DNA of 64,000 nucleotides from JACZWZ01 sp964194935 (lineage in GTDB: Bacteria > Actinomycetota > Acidimicrobiia > Spongiisociales > UBA11373), in NCBI GenBank assembly GCA_964194935.1, contig CAXMOL010000106.1:29138-93137 (forward strand), written 5' to 3'. Every line of letters starts with the position of its first letter. Within the stretch, counting starts at the first letter, position 1. Below are positions 41,960-50,326 of this stretch, piece by piece. The notes beneath the pieces are model-generated. The model was not told the DNA's origin. It was given only the letters and a program-made list of their open reading frames with translations, and ran no database searches. The position numbers and the translations under genes were made by a program.

Positions 41960-43827
41960 GACTTGAGCATCTCCATGATCTTGGATTCGATCTCAACGGC
42001 CTTGAACGGCTGGCCTTGCACCTTGGAGTAGGACGTGGCGTCGATCATGTATTCAGCTCGGATGAGCTTTCGCAGCTGGCCACGGTTCAGTTCCGGAATG
42101 AGCACCTTCGGATAGCGGTGGAGGAGCTCTTCGAGATTCTTGGGGAATGGATTCAGGTGCCTCAAGTGCACCTGGGCGACTTTGTGACCGTTTGCCCTCA
42201 CCCTTCGCGCCCCGGCCGTGATGGCTCCAAAGGTCGACCCCCAGCCCAGGACCAGAAGCTCGGCGTCGGCGTCGATGTCGATCTCGATGTCTGCAATGTC
42301 CTCGGCGATGCCGGCGATCTTGTTTTCCCGCAGAATCGTCATCTGCTCGTGGTTCCGGGGGTTGTAGGACACGTTGCCCGTCTTGTCTTCCTTTTCCAGC
42401 CCACCCAGTCGATGTTCGAGGCCGGGAGTTCCGGGAACGGCCCACGGCCTGGCGAGGGTATTTGGGTCGCGTAGGTAGGGGAGGAATTCTCCGTCCTCGC
42501 CATTTGCGGCGACCGCGAATGGGACCGAGATATCGGGAACCTGAGTTACGTCGGGTAGCAGCCACGGCTCGGCGCTGGTGGCGATGTAGCCGTCACTCAG
42601 CAAGATCACCGGAGTCATGTATTTGAGGGCGATACGGGCCGCTTCGATGGTGGTCTCGAATGCGTCCGAGGGAGTCGAAACCGACACGATCGGTAGAGGT
42701 GATTCGCCGTGACGGCCGTACATCGCCATAAGGAGATCGGATTGTTCCACCTTGGTGGGGAGTCCGGTTGATGGTCCACCGCGTTGCACGTCGACGATGA
42801 GTAAGGGGAGCTCGGTCATCAGCGCCAGGCTGATCGTTTCGCTCTTTAGTGCGACGCCGGGACCACTGGTTCCGGTGACTCCCAAGTGGCCTGCGAATGA
42901 AGCCCCAACCGCGGCACCAACCGCTGCGATCTCGTCTTCAGCCTGATAGGTGCGGGCGCCGAAATTCCTGTGCTTGGACAATTCGTGGAGGATTTCTGAT
43001 GCCGGTGTGATCGGATATGAGGCGTAGAAGAGCGGGAGCTTGGCCGCTTGGGCAGCGGCGATCAGTCCCCACGCAAGTGATTGGTTTCCGGTGACATTGG
43101 TGTAGGTGCCTGCTGGGAGTGCGGCCGGTTTTACCTCGAAGGTGTTGCGGAACATCTCGGTCGTTTCCCCGAGGTTGTATCCGGCCTTGAACGCCAGTTC
43201 GTTGCCGGAGCGGACCGCCTCGTCTTTGCCGAACTTGGCGTTGATCCACTCCAAGGTCGGTTCATGAGGGCGGTCGAACATCCAGGCCATCAGACCGAGT
43301 GCAAAGAAGTTCTTGGCTCGGAGCACCCCGCGGCCTTTTAGTCCGGAATCTTTCACCGCCTCTTTGGTGAGTGTCTCCATCGGGACCTCGAGCAGGCGGT
43401 AGGTCTCCAACGACCCATCGGTGAGCGGATTGGTTTCGTATCCCGCCTTTGCCAGATTGCGCTCTTCGAACGCGTCGCTGTTCACCACGAGAGTCCCGGC
43501 CGGCGCCAGGTCGGCAAGGTTGGCGCTCAGCGCTGCAGGGTTCATGGCGACTAGCACGTCGGGGTTGTCTCCGGCGGTGAGGATGTCGCGGTCTGCGATC
43601 TGCACCTGGAACGATGACACGCCGGGCAGGGTTCCGGCCGGGGCGCGGATTTCTGCCGGGAAGTTGGGGAAAGTTGCGAGGTCGTTTCCGAAGATGGCCG
43701 AAGCCTCGGTAAAGCGGGCACCGGCGACCTGCATGCCATCACCGGAGTCACCGGCGAATCGGATTGCTACAGCTGAAACATTCTGAGATTCGGCTTCCGC
43801 CGGATCGACGATCGAGGTTTCGGACAC
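41956..43827 (-). CDS. korA: 2-oxoglutarate ferredoxin oxidoreductase subunit alpha (gamma-alpha fusion)
   Basis: A 623-residue fusion subunit. Residues about 20-200 are the gamma domain (VAIRFAGDSGDGMQVAG, FPNFPAEIRAPAGT.PGVSSFQVQI); residues about 230-600 form the alpha pyrimidine-binding domain (YPITPASEILHELSKH, AEDEIAAVGAAVGASFAG). It pairs with KorB. The start GTG 43827 has ribosome site aaggagtg. The fusion arrangement matches mycobacterial KorA. Confidence 0.94.
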   Translation of the reverse strand: MSETSIVDPAEAESQNVSAVAIRFAGDSGDGMQVAGARFTEASAIFGNDLATFPNFPAEIRAPAGTLPGVSSFQVQIADRDILTAGDNPDVLVAMNPAALSANLADLAPAGTLVVNSDAFEERNLAKAGYETNPLTDGSLETYRLLEVPMETLTKEAVKDSGLKGRGVLRAKNFFALGLMAWMFDRPHEPTLEWINAKFGKDEAVRSGNELAFKAGYNLGETTEMFRNTFEVKPAALPAGTYTNVTGNQSLAWGLIAAAQAAKLPLFYASYPITPASEILHELSKHRNFGARTYQAEDEIAAVGAAVGASFAGHLGVTGTSGPGVALKSETISLALMTELPLLIVDVQRGGPSTGLPTKVEQSDLLMAMYGRHGESPLPIVSVSTPSDAFETTIEAARIALKYMTPVILLSDGYIATSAEPWLLPDVTQVPDISVPFAVAANGEDGEFLPYLRDPNTLARPWAVPGTPGLEHRLGGLEKEDKTGNVSYNPRNHEQMTILRENKIAGIAEDIADIEIDIDADAELLVLGWGSTFGAITAGARRVRANGHKVAQVHLRHLNPFPKNLEELLHRYPKVLIPELNRGQLRKLIRAEYMIDATSYSKVQGQPFKAVEIESKIMEMLKS

Positions 43828-43953
43828 GGTCCGATCACTCCTTGACTGGGTGGGGATGAGGAACGTACGACACCAGTCCGACTACCAAGCCTGACTTCGT
43901 GCTGTCGGGTCGTCCTCCGGATCTGTGAGCGGCGCCATTGTATGCCTGTTGTT

Positions 43954-45342
43954 TCAGCGAGCGAACGTGGGCGGCGTGCGGTGCGCCACCAGACCGGCTG
44001 CTTCGAGTGCGAGGCCCACACCGAGCAGCTTGGCCTCGCTCCAGCGCGGTCCGATGAGCTGGATCGAGGGCGGCAATCCAGCGACATCGGGCGTCTCGAC
44101 GGGAACGGCCAACGCCGGAATACCGGCCTGGTTTACCAGCGGCGTAAACCACGACAGGACCGGGCGGTAGGGCTCGGGTCCGGCACCAATATCGATCCGA
44201 TCGATGCCGATCGTCTTGCTACGTGCGGCCGTGGTCGGGGTGAGGAGCAGGTCGAATCGCGAGAAGGCCGTTTCGAAGGCTGCCGTCAGGCAGGCGCGCC
44301 AAACGGCGGCGGATGCAATGGCCGAGTCATCCAGAGAGAACACACCGGCGAGCCGGTCCCGAATCGTCGGCCCATACTTGCTCGGATCATCCGAGAACCA
44401 TTCACGATGCACGTCGGCGACTTCGGCATAGCTACCAAGCGGAAGATCGTTCTGGTCGATGGCGGGCTCGTCAAAGTCTTCGACTCGGGCACCTAGTTCT
44501 CGCATAGCGTCCAACGTTGCCTCGAACCCGCGGCGTTGCTCGGCAGCGATTGTGCGATCGGTCCACGGATGGGGGATCCCGATCGATATCGATCCCACCG
44601 CCACCTCGGATACCGCCTCGATCCTCTGTTCGATAGACCAGGGATCCGATGGATCGTGTCCTGCCAGGGCCAAGTAGCCGATCGCTGCATCTTGAACAGT
44701 CGTGGTCAGGGGTCCGATCGTATCCAGCGACCCGGCCAGCGGAAACACCCCGGAGAGCGGGATGCGCCCATGAGTGACCTTTAACCCCACCAGGCCACAC
44801 AACGCCGCCGGGACCCGGACCGAGCCACCGGTATCGGTGCCGATCCCGATTGGAACCACACCGGCGGCGACAGCGGCTGCAGAGCCACCCGAGGAACCAC
44901 CGGGCGAGGTATCAACGTCCCAGGGATTGCGCACCGCGCCCCACCAATCGTTTTCGGACGAGAAGCCGTACGCAAATTCGTGGAGCCCCGTTCTTCCGAT
45001 GATCACGGCCCCGGCCGCCTCCAGCCGGGTCACAACCGTCGCATCGGCATCGGCCGGAAGATCCAGAAATGACGATCCGGCCGTGGTGACGATCCCGGCC
45101 TGATCGACGATGTCCTTTAGAGCGACCGGTACTCCAGCCAGCAGGCCGGGATCGCGTCCTGCGACTACTGCGGCGTCTATTGCCGCGGCCCGAACCAAGG
45201 CGCGTTCGGGATCAAGACGGGTAAAGACGTTGAGCTGCTCAGCTGTTGCGGCACGCTCCAGTGATGTCGTTACGACGGCAGTAGCTGTCGTTGCTCCCGA
45301 TCGGACGTCCCGGGCGATCCGGCCCGCGTCGTCTACTCCCAG
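43954..45342 (-). CDS. Amidase-signature family hydrolase
   Basis: An amidase with the Ser-cisSer-Lys triad: Lys in GVPVALKDIVD, the Gly/Ser-rich TSPGGSSGGSAAAVAAGVVPIGIGTDTGGSVR, and GLVGLKVTHGRI. The first standard start in frame is TTG 45198 (414 aa). However, 48 codons upstream also read as a normal amidase N-terminus (AGRIARDVRSGATTATA..., LNVFTRLDPERAL) with no ATG, GTG or TTG before the stop. A CTG at 45342, about 7 nt after aggacag, would give 462 aa and is the start used here. The substrate is unknown; no gatB/gatC genes are near. Confidence 0.88.
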   Translation of the reverse strand: MGVDDAGRIARDVRSGATTATAVVTTSLERAATAEQLNVFTRLDPERALVRAAAIDAAVVAGRDPGLLAGVPVALKDIVDQAGIVTTAGSSFLDLPADADATVVTRLEAAGAVIIGRTGLHEFAYGFSSENDWWGAVRNPWDVDTSPGGSSGGSAAAVAAGVVPIGIGTDTGGSVRVPAALCGLVGLKVTHGRIPLSGVFPLAGSLDTIGPLTTTVQDAAIGYLALAGHDPSDPWSIEQRIEAVSEVAVGSISIGIPHPWTDRTIAAEQRRGFEATLDAMRELGARVEDFDEPAIDQNDLPLGSYAEVADVHREWFSDDPSKYGPTIRDRLAGVFSLDDSAIASAAVWRACLTAAFETAFSRFDLLLTPTTAARSKTIGIDRIDIGAGPEPYRPVLSWFTPLVNQAGIPALAVPVETPDVAGLPPSIQLIGPRWSEAKLLGVGLALEAAGLVAHRTPPTFAR

Positions 45343-46442
45343 GTCACTGTCCTGTGATCAGGAAACACCGATACCCAGGAGAACCCGGGGGGAACTCCTG
45401 CGTCGGCGCCGTCATCTCCGATGAGGCGGAATTGATCATCGTATTGGGCTCGCTCCCATCGACCTTCCCAGACTGCACCGCGAGAAAACACCCAGGCCGG
45501 ACCGGAGCCCGCGGTGTCGAGCGCCGGTACCGCCTGCCAGCCGGACTGGTCAGGCGGCGGGAACGCCGTGTAGAACTCGGCTCCGAGGATCACGAGCACC
45601 TCGACGGCGATTTGCTGGGCATTCCCCTGCTGATCCAGGATCTGGTGGGCAATCCCGTTGTGGGTGCGCAGATAACTCTCACCATCCCAATCCCAGGTGA
45701 CGGTCACCTCATCGGAGTAGTCGAGCACGATCTGATCGGCGGTGGTTTCCGGGATGTGCCACTGCACGATGGGGTAGAGCGATTGTGGTGGGTCGTCGGG
45801 GAACTCGAGTGCATCGGCACCGGCGCGTAGATCCTCGGTCTTGCCGTACAGATTGTGCGGAGCTGCCTTGGCCGAGATGCGGAACATGTTGCCTGCGCCC
45901 TCACCGATGAGTCCAACCCCCCTGCCGGTGTGGACGGCTTGGATCCACGGTTGGCCTCCGGACATCGCCAGCGGCGCCGGGAACGCCGCCAGCATCGTCG
46001 AGTCGGTCGGACGCACCGAACGAATCGGGCCGAGATAGTCGCTGTCGTTGTCATGGAAGATGGCGATAAACCTTGTCAGCCCGCCTTCGACGCGGAGTTC
46101 GATGACGGAATCGGCGTCCATCAGGCCCGACTGGGGTCGCGCTTGGGGATGGTTGTCGATCTTTACTCCGATGGCGCGACGATCGAGCAGACTGTCTCGC
46201 TCTGCCGGAAGTCCGTTTACTTCCGAGGCAAAGCCGGTGGGGGCGGTGGTGACGGTGGTGCTCTCGTCGATCGTTGTCGTGGTCGTCGGGAGCGGTGTCG
46301 TAGTACTGGTCGATGTCGTCGTCGAGGATGGAGTGGTTGTGGTTGCAGCCGGGACAGTGGTGGTGGTCGTTACGGCTGCCTCGCTGCTGCAAGCAGCTGC
46401 GAACAGGGCAAAGGCACCAATGAGGATGAGTATGCGAGCCAT
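45333..46442 (-). CDS. DUF3048-domain lipoprotein (YerB-like)
   Basis: A 369-residue lipoprotein: lipobox AAAC near residue 18, then a Thr-rich linker of about 40 residues, then the DUF3048 domain (VKIDNHPQARPQSGLMDADSVIE, VEGGLTRFIAIFH, GPIRSVRPTD). The function is not established; YerB is its Bacillus relative. The C-terminus ends VTWE and overlaps the extended amidase start, suggesting co-transcription. Confidence 0.9.
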   Translation of the reverse strand: MARILILIGAFALFAAACSSEAAVTTTTTVPAATTTTPSSTTTSTSTTTPLPTTTTTIDESTTVTTAPTGFASEVNGLPAERDSLLDRRAIGVKIDNHPQARPQSGLMDADSVIELRVEGGLTRFIAIFHDNDSDYLGPIRSVRPTDSTMLAAFPAPLAMSGGQPWIQAVHTGRGVGLIGEGAGNMFRISAKAAPHNLYGKTEDLRAGADALEFPDDPPQSLYPIVQWHIPETTADQIVLDYSDEVTVTWDWDGESYLRTHNGIAHQILDQQGNAQQIAVEVLVILGAEFYTAFPPPDQSGWQAVPALDTAGSGPAWVFSRGAVWEGRWERAQYDDQFRLIGDDGADAGVPPGFSWVSVFPDHRTVTWE

Positions 46443-46484
46443 AGGGCGTAGAGCTTAACCCCCGCTTCAGCACTCGGGACACGG

Positions 46485-48821
46485 TTACCGCAAGGTGTTG
46501 GTCTGCTCGGGTACGAGGTGGAGTCGAGATCTGATTGTCCTGTCCACGGCCGGGTCGGAGAACGGAATCACCATCGCATCGCCTTCGAGCCACAGCTCGA
46601 CTTGATCTGCGTAGTGAGGCGAGAAAGGGTTTCCCGACTGGCCGCCGGGGAGACAGAACCGAGCGAGATCCCATGCCCCCACTTCGAGAACCATCCTCCC
46701 CGAGGCGATGGCGAACTCGGGGCTGCCGAGCGGGTTGAGCGGGTCGACCGGTCCCGGATTGACCGTATTGGCGTCGCCGCCATGCGGAAGCGGTCCAATG
46801 TTCCATACTCGGTCGAGCGGCTTGCGGAGCCCCATCGGGTGGGTCAGGGTGACCTGGCGTACCTCTCCCCATCCCCATAGCCGGCTATCGCTCCCGGCCT
46901 CTTCATGCAGCACTCGTTGGGCAACCCGCAACGCGGCTTGTATTGCGTCGTCCCATCCCTTGTCAAACCAGCCGTCGGGTCGCTCCCGGAGCAACCCGAC
47001 AAGATGCGAGACCCTCCTCACCAGGAGGCTGTTGAAGGGAACGAGGGGGGTGAATCCGGCGCCGAGAGCGAAGTGGGAGGAGTTTGGTGCCTTTGTTTGG
47101 GCGATCGCTTTGGCCATCTCGGCGGTAAACAGTTCAAAGATCGCAGCCGCGGGCGAGTCGACGGCGACCACTCCGTCCCACTCCCGCAGCATATTGGCGA
47201 CCATTCCGAGGTCCCCAGCCGGGGCAGCAGCTTCGAGCACGATGTCTCTCATTTGGCGCCACGGAATCGACAAGCGATCCATCTGGAGTTGCAACGTTGC
47301 CGCGACGGTCCAATCGGATCGAGCCAGCAGCGCTTCGGTGATCCGGGCGGCGCGATAGCCGTCGAGGAAGTCGCTGCCGAGGTACGGGCCGGTGGCGGCG
47401 GGCTGGTTGTTGGCCGTCACCACGAATCCGGCATCGGGATTCGAGACGTGGGGCATATCGTCGAAGGGCACTGCGCCGTCTGCCCACTGCGTCGTTGGAT
47501 CGCTGGCCTTCGTGGGAATAGTCCCTCCGCCAACACCGCGTATCGGTGCCGACCCGATGAGCTGCCACCCGATCGTCTCGGCGTCGGCGTAGGCGATGTT
47601 CAGGGGAACCGATGTCCAATCGCGAAAGGCCCGACGCATCGCATCGAATGAGTCGATCCGGCAGATCTCGAGCAGGGCGCCGGCATTGCCGGCATCAAAC
47701 CAAGTCGCCGCCATCGACAATCCGCCGAAAGGACCGTCGAATGCGGGCCCGACCACCGGCCCCCGGTCGGTCTCGAGCACCTCGATGTCCACCGGATCAC
47801 CGCCCTTTACATCAATGCGTTCGTTGCGGACCGTGCATGGCACGAATGATGAGCCCCTGCGTACCGATTGGCCGTCGGGTCCGATGTCTTCGATGTACAA
47901 GTCGGTGTTGTCGATGAGACCGGCGGTGACGCCCCACGCCGCGGTCCCGTTGTGACCAAACCCGAACCCCGGTATCCCGGGAATCGAACCACCGAGGACC
48001 GACCAATGGGGCGTTTGCACGTGTGCCAGGTACCAGTGTGCGGGCAGAATCGGAGCGAGGTGCGGGTCGTTGGCCAGAATCGGTCGGCCCGAGGCTGTCA
48101 GATCGCCCGCGATCGCCCAGTTGTTCGAGCCGCCACCAGCGGTGAATAGGTCGCGAGCGTGAGCCAGGTCGTCGGCTAGTGCATCGACAACGCGTCCGGC
48201 AGCTTCACCCGGTCGCTCTGAGGTTGGTTGGTCGGCGGGGTACGGCGGGTGAAGGGCACTGACGGCCTCGGGGCCGTCGAGGGTCAGCATGCGGAGCCGG
48301 GCGAGTTCGCTGTCCCAGTTCGACGCGAGAGAGAACGCCAGGACTGCCAAGAAGCCGAGGGAGTCTGCGGCCTGGAACGGAGTCGGCTTGCTGCGCAGCA
48401 GCACGAACTCGTGGCTCTTGGAACCACCACCATCGGCCATGCCGGATCTGATCCCGGCGACGAACGCAGCGAAAGAGTCGCGGTGAGCGGCGTTGAGTGC
48501 TTGCAGGGTGCGCTCTCCGGATGCGGCGAAATCAATCCGCCGAGACAGTCGATCGAGTGCCAGCGCATCGGCTCCGACCAATGCTGAGAGCGTGCCGCGC
48601 ACCAGGCGTAGGCGGGTCTCGAGTTGGAACGCCCGATCTTGCCCCTGGCAGAAGCCGAGTCCGAACCAAGCGTCGAGATCGCTGGCAGCTCGGATGTGTG
48701 GCACCCCGAAACGATCCCGCCCGATCTCGATCGGGTGCTCGATGCCGGAGATCTCGATCGAACCCGAGGTAGTCGGGAGGCGTTTGCCCAGGAAGCGAAG
48801 AAGGGTACGGGGCCAGTTCAC
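46485..48821 (-). CDS. Penicillin acylase family Ntn-hydrolase
   Basis: A 778-residue precursor of the penicillin amidase family. The alpha part (IEIGRDRFGVPHIRAASDLDAWFGLGFCQGQDR) is followed by the autoproteolysis site: Ser232 in AGGGSNNWAIAGD becomes the N-terminal nucleophile of the beta chain. Later marks are ANDPHL, GIPGFGFGHNGTAAWGVT and TANNQPA. No signal peptide is visible, which is unusual because many relatives are periplasmic. Possible substrates are N-acyl homoserine lactones or other amides; this cannot be read from sequence. Confidence 0.92.
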   Translation of the reverse strand: MNWPRTLLRFLGKRLPTTSGSIEISGIEHPIEIGRDRFGVPHIRAASDLDAWFGLGFCQGQDRAFQLETRLRLVRGTLSALVGADALALDRLSRRIDFAASGERTLQALNAAHRDSFAAFVAGIRSGMADGGGSKSHEFVLLRSKPTPFQAADSLGFLAVLAFSLASNWDSELARLRMLTLDGPEAVSALHPPYPADQPTSERPGEAAGRVVDALADDLAHARDLFTAGGGSNNWAIAGDLTASGRPILANDPHLAPILPAHWYLAHVQTPHWSVLGGSIPGIPGFGFGHNGTAAWGVTAGLIDNTDLYIEDIGPDGQSVRRGSSFVPCTVRNERIDVKGGDPVDIEVLETDRGPVVGPAFDGPFGGLSMAATWFDAGNAGALLEICRIDSFDAMRRAFRDWTSVPLNIAYADAETIGWQLIGSAPIRGVGGGTIPTKASDPTTQWADGAVPFDDMPHVSNPDAGFVVTANNQPAATGPYLGSDFLDGYRAARITEALLARSDWTVAATLQLQMDRLSIPWRQMRDIVLEAAAPAGDLGMVANMLREWDGVVAVDSPAAAIFELFTAEMAKAIAQTKAPNSSHFALGAGFTPLVPFNSLLVRRVSHLVGLLRERPDGWFDKGWDDAIQAALRVAQRVLHEEAGSDSRLWGWGEVRQVTLTHPMGLRKPLDRVWNIGPLPHGGDANTVNPGPVDPLNPLGSPEFAIASGRMVLEVGAWDLARFCLPGGQSGNPFSPHYADQVELWLEGDAMVIPFSDPAVDRTIRSRLHLVPEQTNTLR

Positions 48822-48852
48822 TGCGGCTGATGGTACGGGCGTCTGATGTTCA

Positions 48853-49245
48853 TTATCGGATGAGTGAGAGAGGCAGGGGGCGGTATCGCAGTACCACCCG
48901 GGCGAGGATATCGGCCATCGGGATCGGCCCGAAAGATCGGCTGTCCACGCTTCCGGCTGCCGGATCGTCGCCCATCAGCCAGAGTGCGTTGGTTGCAGAA
49001 TCAATCGAAGCGATGCGCTTTACGATCGAAAAGCCGTCGCGACCCGGCAGGTCGCATACGACGATGTCACCGACCCGGACTCGCTTCGGGCGGGCAATGG
49101 CGAGCACCCAGTTCCCATCCTGGAGTGTCGGTCGCATGCTGTGGTCGGCGACTGCGAACCGGCGCCAGCGGCCGACCAAACCGGCCACAACTATCTGGAG
49201 CCAACCCGGGGTCCGTCGGGTCGATTTTGCGGTGGGTTTGGCCAC
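48853..49245 (-). CDS. sodX: SodX-type signal-peptidase-like protease (Ni-SOD maturation)
   Basis: A 130-residue S24/S26-fold protease. The catalytic Ser is in VADHSMRPTLQDGNWVLA and the Lys in GFSIVKRIASID; LWLMGDDPAAGSVDSRSFGPI is the conserved C-terminal part. There is no strong N-terminal membrane helix. Its position, divergent and 48 bp from sodN, identifies it as the protease that removes the SodN propeptide to expose the nickel-binding His1. Confidence 0.9.
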   Translation of the reverse strand: MAKPTAKSTRRTPGWLQIVVAGLVGRWRRFAVADHSMRPTLQDGNWVLAIARPKRVRVGDIVVCDLPGRDGFSIVKRIASIDSATNALWLMGDDPAAGSVDSRSFGPIPMADILARVVLRYRPLPLSLIR

Positions 49246-49293
49246 CCCGTCGAGTGTAGGGTTGGACGGTTGGACGAGAGGAAGGACATCGTC

Positions 49294-49680
49294 GTGTCAT
49301 TGTTGAGGCCGAAGCGTGTGGCCCACGCCCACTGCGACCTCATGTGCGGGGTCTACGACCCGGCACAAGCCAGGATCGAAGCAGAATCGGTCAGGGCGAT
49401 CCAACAGAAATACCAAGACTCAGACGATGAGGTCTTTCGGCAGCGTTGCGTGATTATCAAGGAGCAGCGAGCCGAGCTTGCAAAGCACCACTTGTGGGTG
49501 CTTTGGACCGACTACTTCAAGCCGCCGCATGTCGAGGAGTTCCCACAGCTCCACGACCTTTTCTGGCGCGCTTCCAAGAGCGCAGGCGATGCGAAGAAAT
49601 CGATGGACCCCGCGTCTGGTGACGAGCTCCTCGGGCTCATCGCTGAGATCACGGAAATCTTCCAGAAGACCAAGAGCTAG
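49294..49680 (+). CDS. sodN: Nickel superoxide dismutase precursor
   Basis: A 128-residue precursor. The short propeptide MSLLRPKRVAHA is followed by the nickel hook HCDLMCGVYDPAQARIEAES. His1, Cys2 and Cys6 bind Ni; the canonical sequence is HCDLPCGVY, so residue 5 is Met instead of the conserved cis-Pro. The rest is the usual four-helix bundle (HHLWVLWTDYFKPPHVEEFP). It dismutes superoxide in the cytoplasm as a hexamer. Start GTG 49294 has ribosome site gaggaagga. A strong terminator hairpin follows at 49706. Confidence 0.95.
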   Translation: MSLLRPKRVAHAHCDLMCGVYDPAQARIEAESVRAIQQKYQDSDDEVFRQRCVIIKEQRAELAKHHLWVLWTDYFKPPHVEEFPQLHDLFWRASKSAGDAKKSMDPASGDELLGLIAEITEIFQKTKS

Positions 49681-49705
49681 CCGTAGAGCGGAGTAAGGGC
49701 GACCA

Positions 49706-49735
49706 GTGAGGGAGCGGCGCAAGCCGCTCCCTCAC
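49706..49735 (+). terminator. Terminator hairpin after sodN
   Basis: A perfect 13-bp stem (gtgagggagcggc / gccgctccctcac) with a gcaa loop lies 26 bp after the sodN stop and is followed by ctcttta. It is the best terminator candidate in the window, though the T-run is short. Confidence 0.75.
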
Positions 49736-49747
49736 CTCTTTATGCCC

Positions 49748-49815
49748 GGGCCGACTTCCTTCAGAAGGAAGTCGGCCCTCCTCCGCAACGTGGGGCCCCT
49801 GCCCCACGGCGGCCG
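49748..49815. repeat. Hairpin plus 39-bp interspersed module
   Basis: A perfect 13-bp stem (gggccgacttcct / aggaagtcggccc, loop tcaga, 49748-49778) overlaps the 39-bp module at 49777-49815. On the reverse strand that module matches 36939-36977 at 37 of 39 bases. It contains its own palindrome around ggggcccctgcccc. In both places the module is flanked on one side by a hairpin and on the other by CAGTC words. Confidence 0.8.
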
Positions 49816-49821
49816 TTCAGG

Positions 49822-49980
49822 ACCACTCTCCCCTTTGGGGGGAGTCAATCGGCGGAGCCGATTGGTGGGGGGTACCTCTGACTGGAGACTGATGGCTGAC
49901 GACTGACGACCTCAGAACCACTCTCCCCTTTGGGGGGAGTCAATCGGCGACGCCGATTGGTGGGGGGAACCGCTGACTGG
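49822..49980. repeat. Two tandem 64-bp structured repeat units
   Basis: Units at 49822-49885 and 49917-49980 (95-bp period) are about 60/64 identical. Each has a ctcccc-ttt-ggggag hairpin and a caatcggc/gccgattg hairpin, then tggtgggggg and a ctgactgg end. The spacer holds CAGTC-type words in reverse (actggagactgatggctgacgactg). No gene is seen between sodN and the DUF1905 gene (337 bp); these repeats fill it. Confidence 0.85.
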
Positions 49981-50017
49981 CATCCGGCCTTAGGGCTGCG
50001 GCACTAGCGTCGGCGCC

Positions 50018-50326
50018 ATGGAGGAGGGCTACGCATTCGCAGGCGTGTTGTGGGAGCCCCCTGGGGAGTCGTCCTGGGTATTCGTGACTCTGAGCGTCGA
50101 GGATTCCGAGGAGATCAGTATGCGAGTACCGCGGCGCCGCGGTTTTGGCTCGGTGCGGGTGGCGGCCCGAATCAATGAGACAGAGTGGTCTACGTCAATC
50201 TTCCCTTCGAATGAGCTGGAGTCTTACGTTCTTCCGATAAAGCGGTCGATTCGCGAACAAGAAGGACTCGAAGTCGGCGATGTGGCCGAGCTAGTGATCC
50301 GATTGGTCGGTGACATCGCTCGCTAG
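50018..50326 (+). CDS. DUF1905 family protein
   Basis: A 102-residue protein with the DUF1905 pattern: FAGVLWEPPGESSWVFVTL, a central GFGSVRVAARINETEWSTSIFP and the C-terminal Y-LPIKRSIREQEGLEVGDVAELVIRL. These small beta-barrel domains have no confirmed function. Its 3' end overlaps the convergent murJ by 36 bp. Confidence 0.85.
   Translation: MEEGYAFAGVLWEPPGESSWVFVTLSVEDSEEISMRVPRRRGFGSVRVAARINETEWSTSIFPSNELESYVLPIKRSIREQEGLEVGDVAELVIRLVGDIAR

Noticed and set aside
47975..47998. tRNA 3'-end-like gggaatcgaacca on the plus strand
   Set aside because: It is inside the penicillin acylase gene (GSIPGIPGFG region) with no matching acceptor or anticodon stem.
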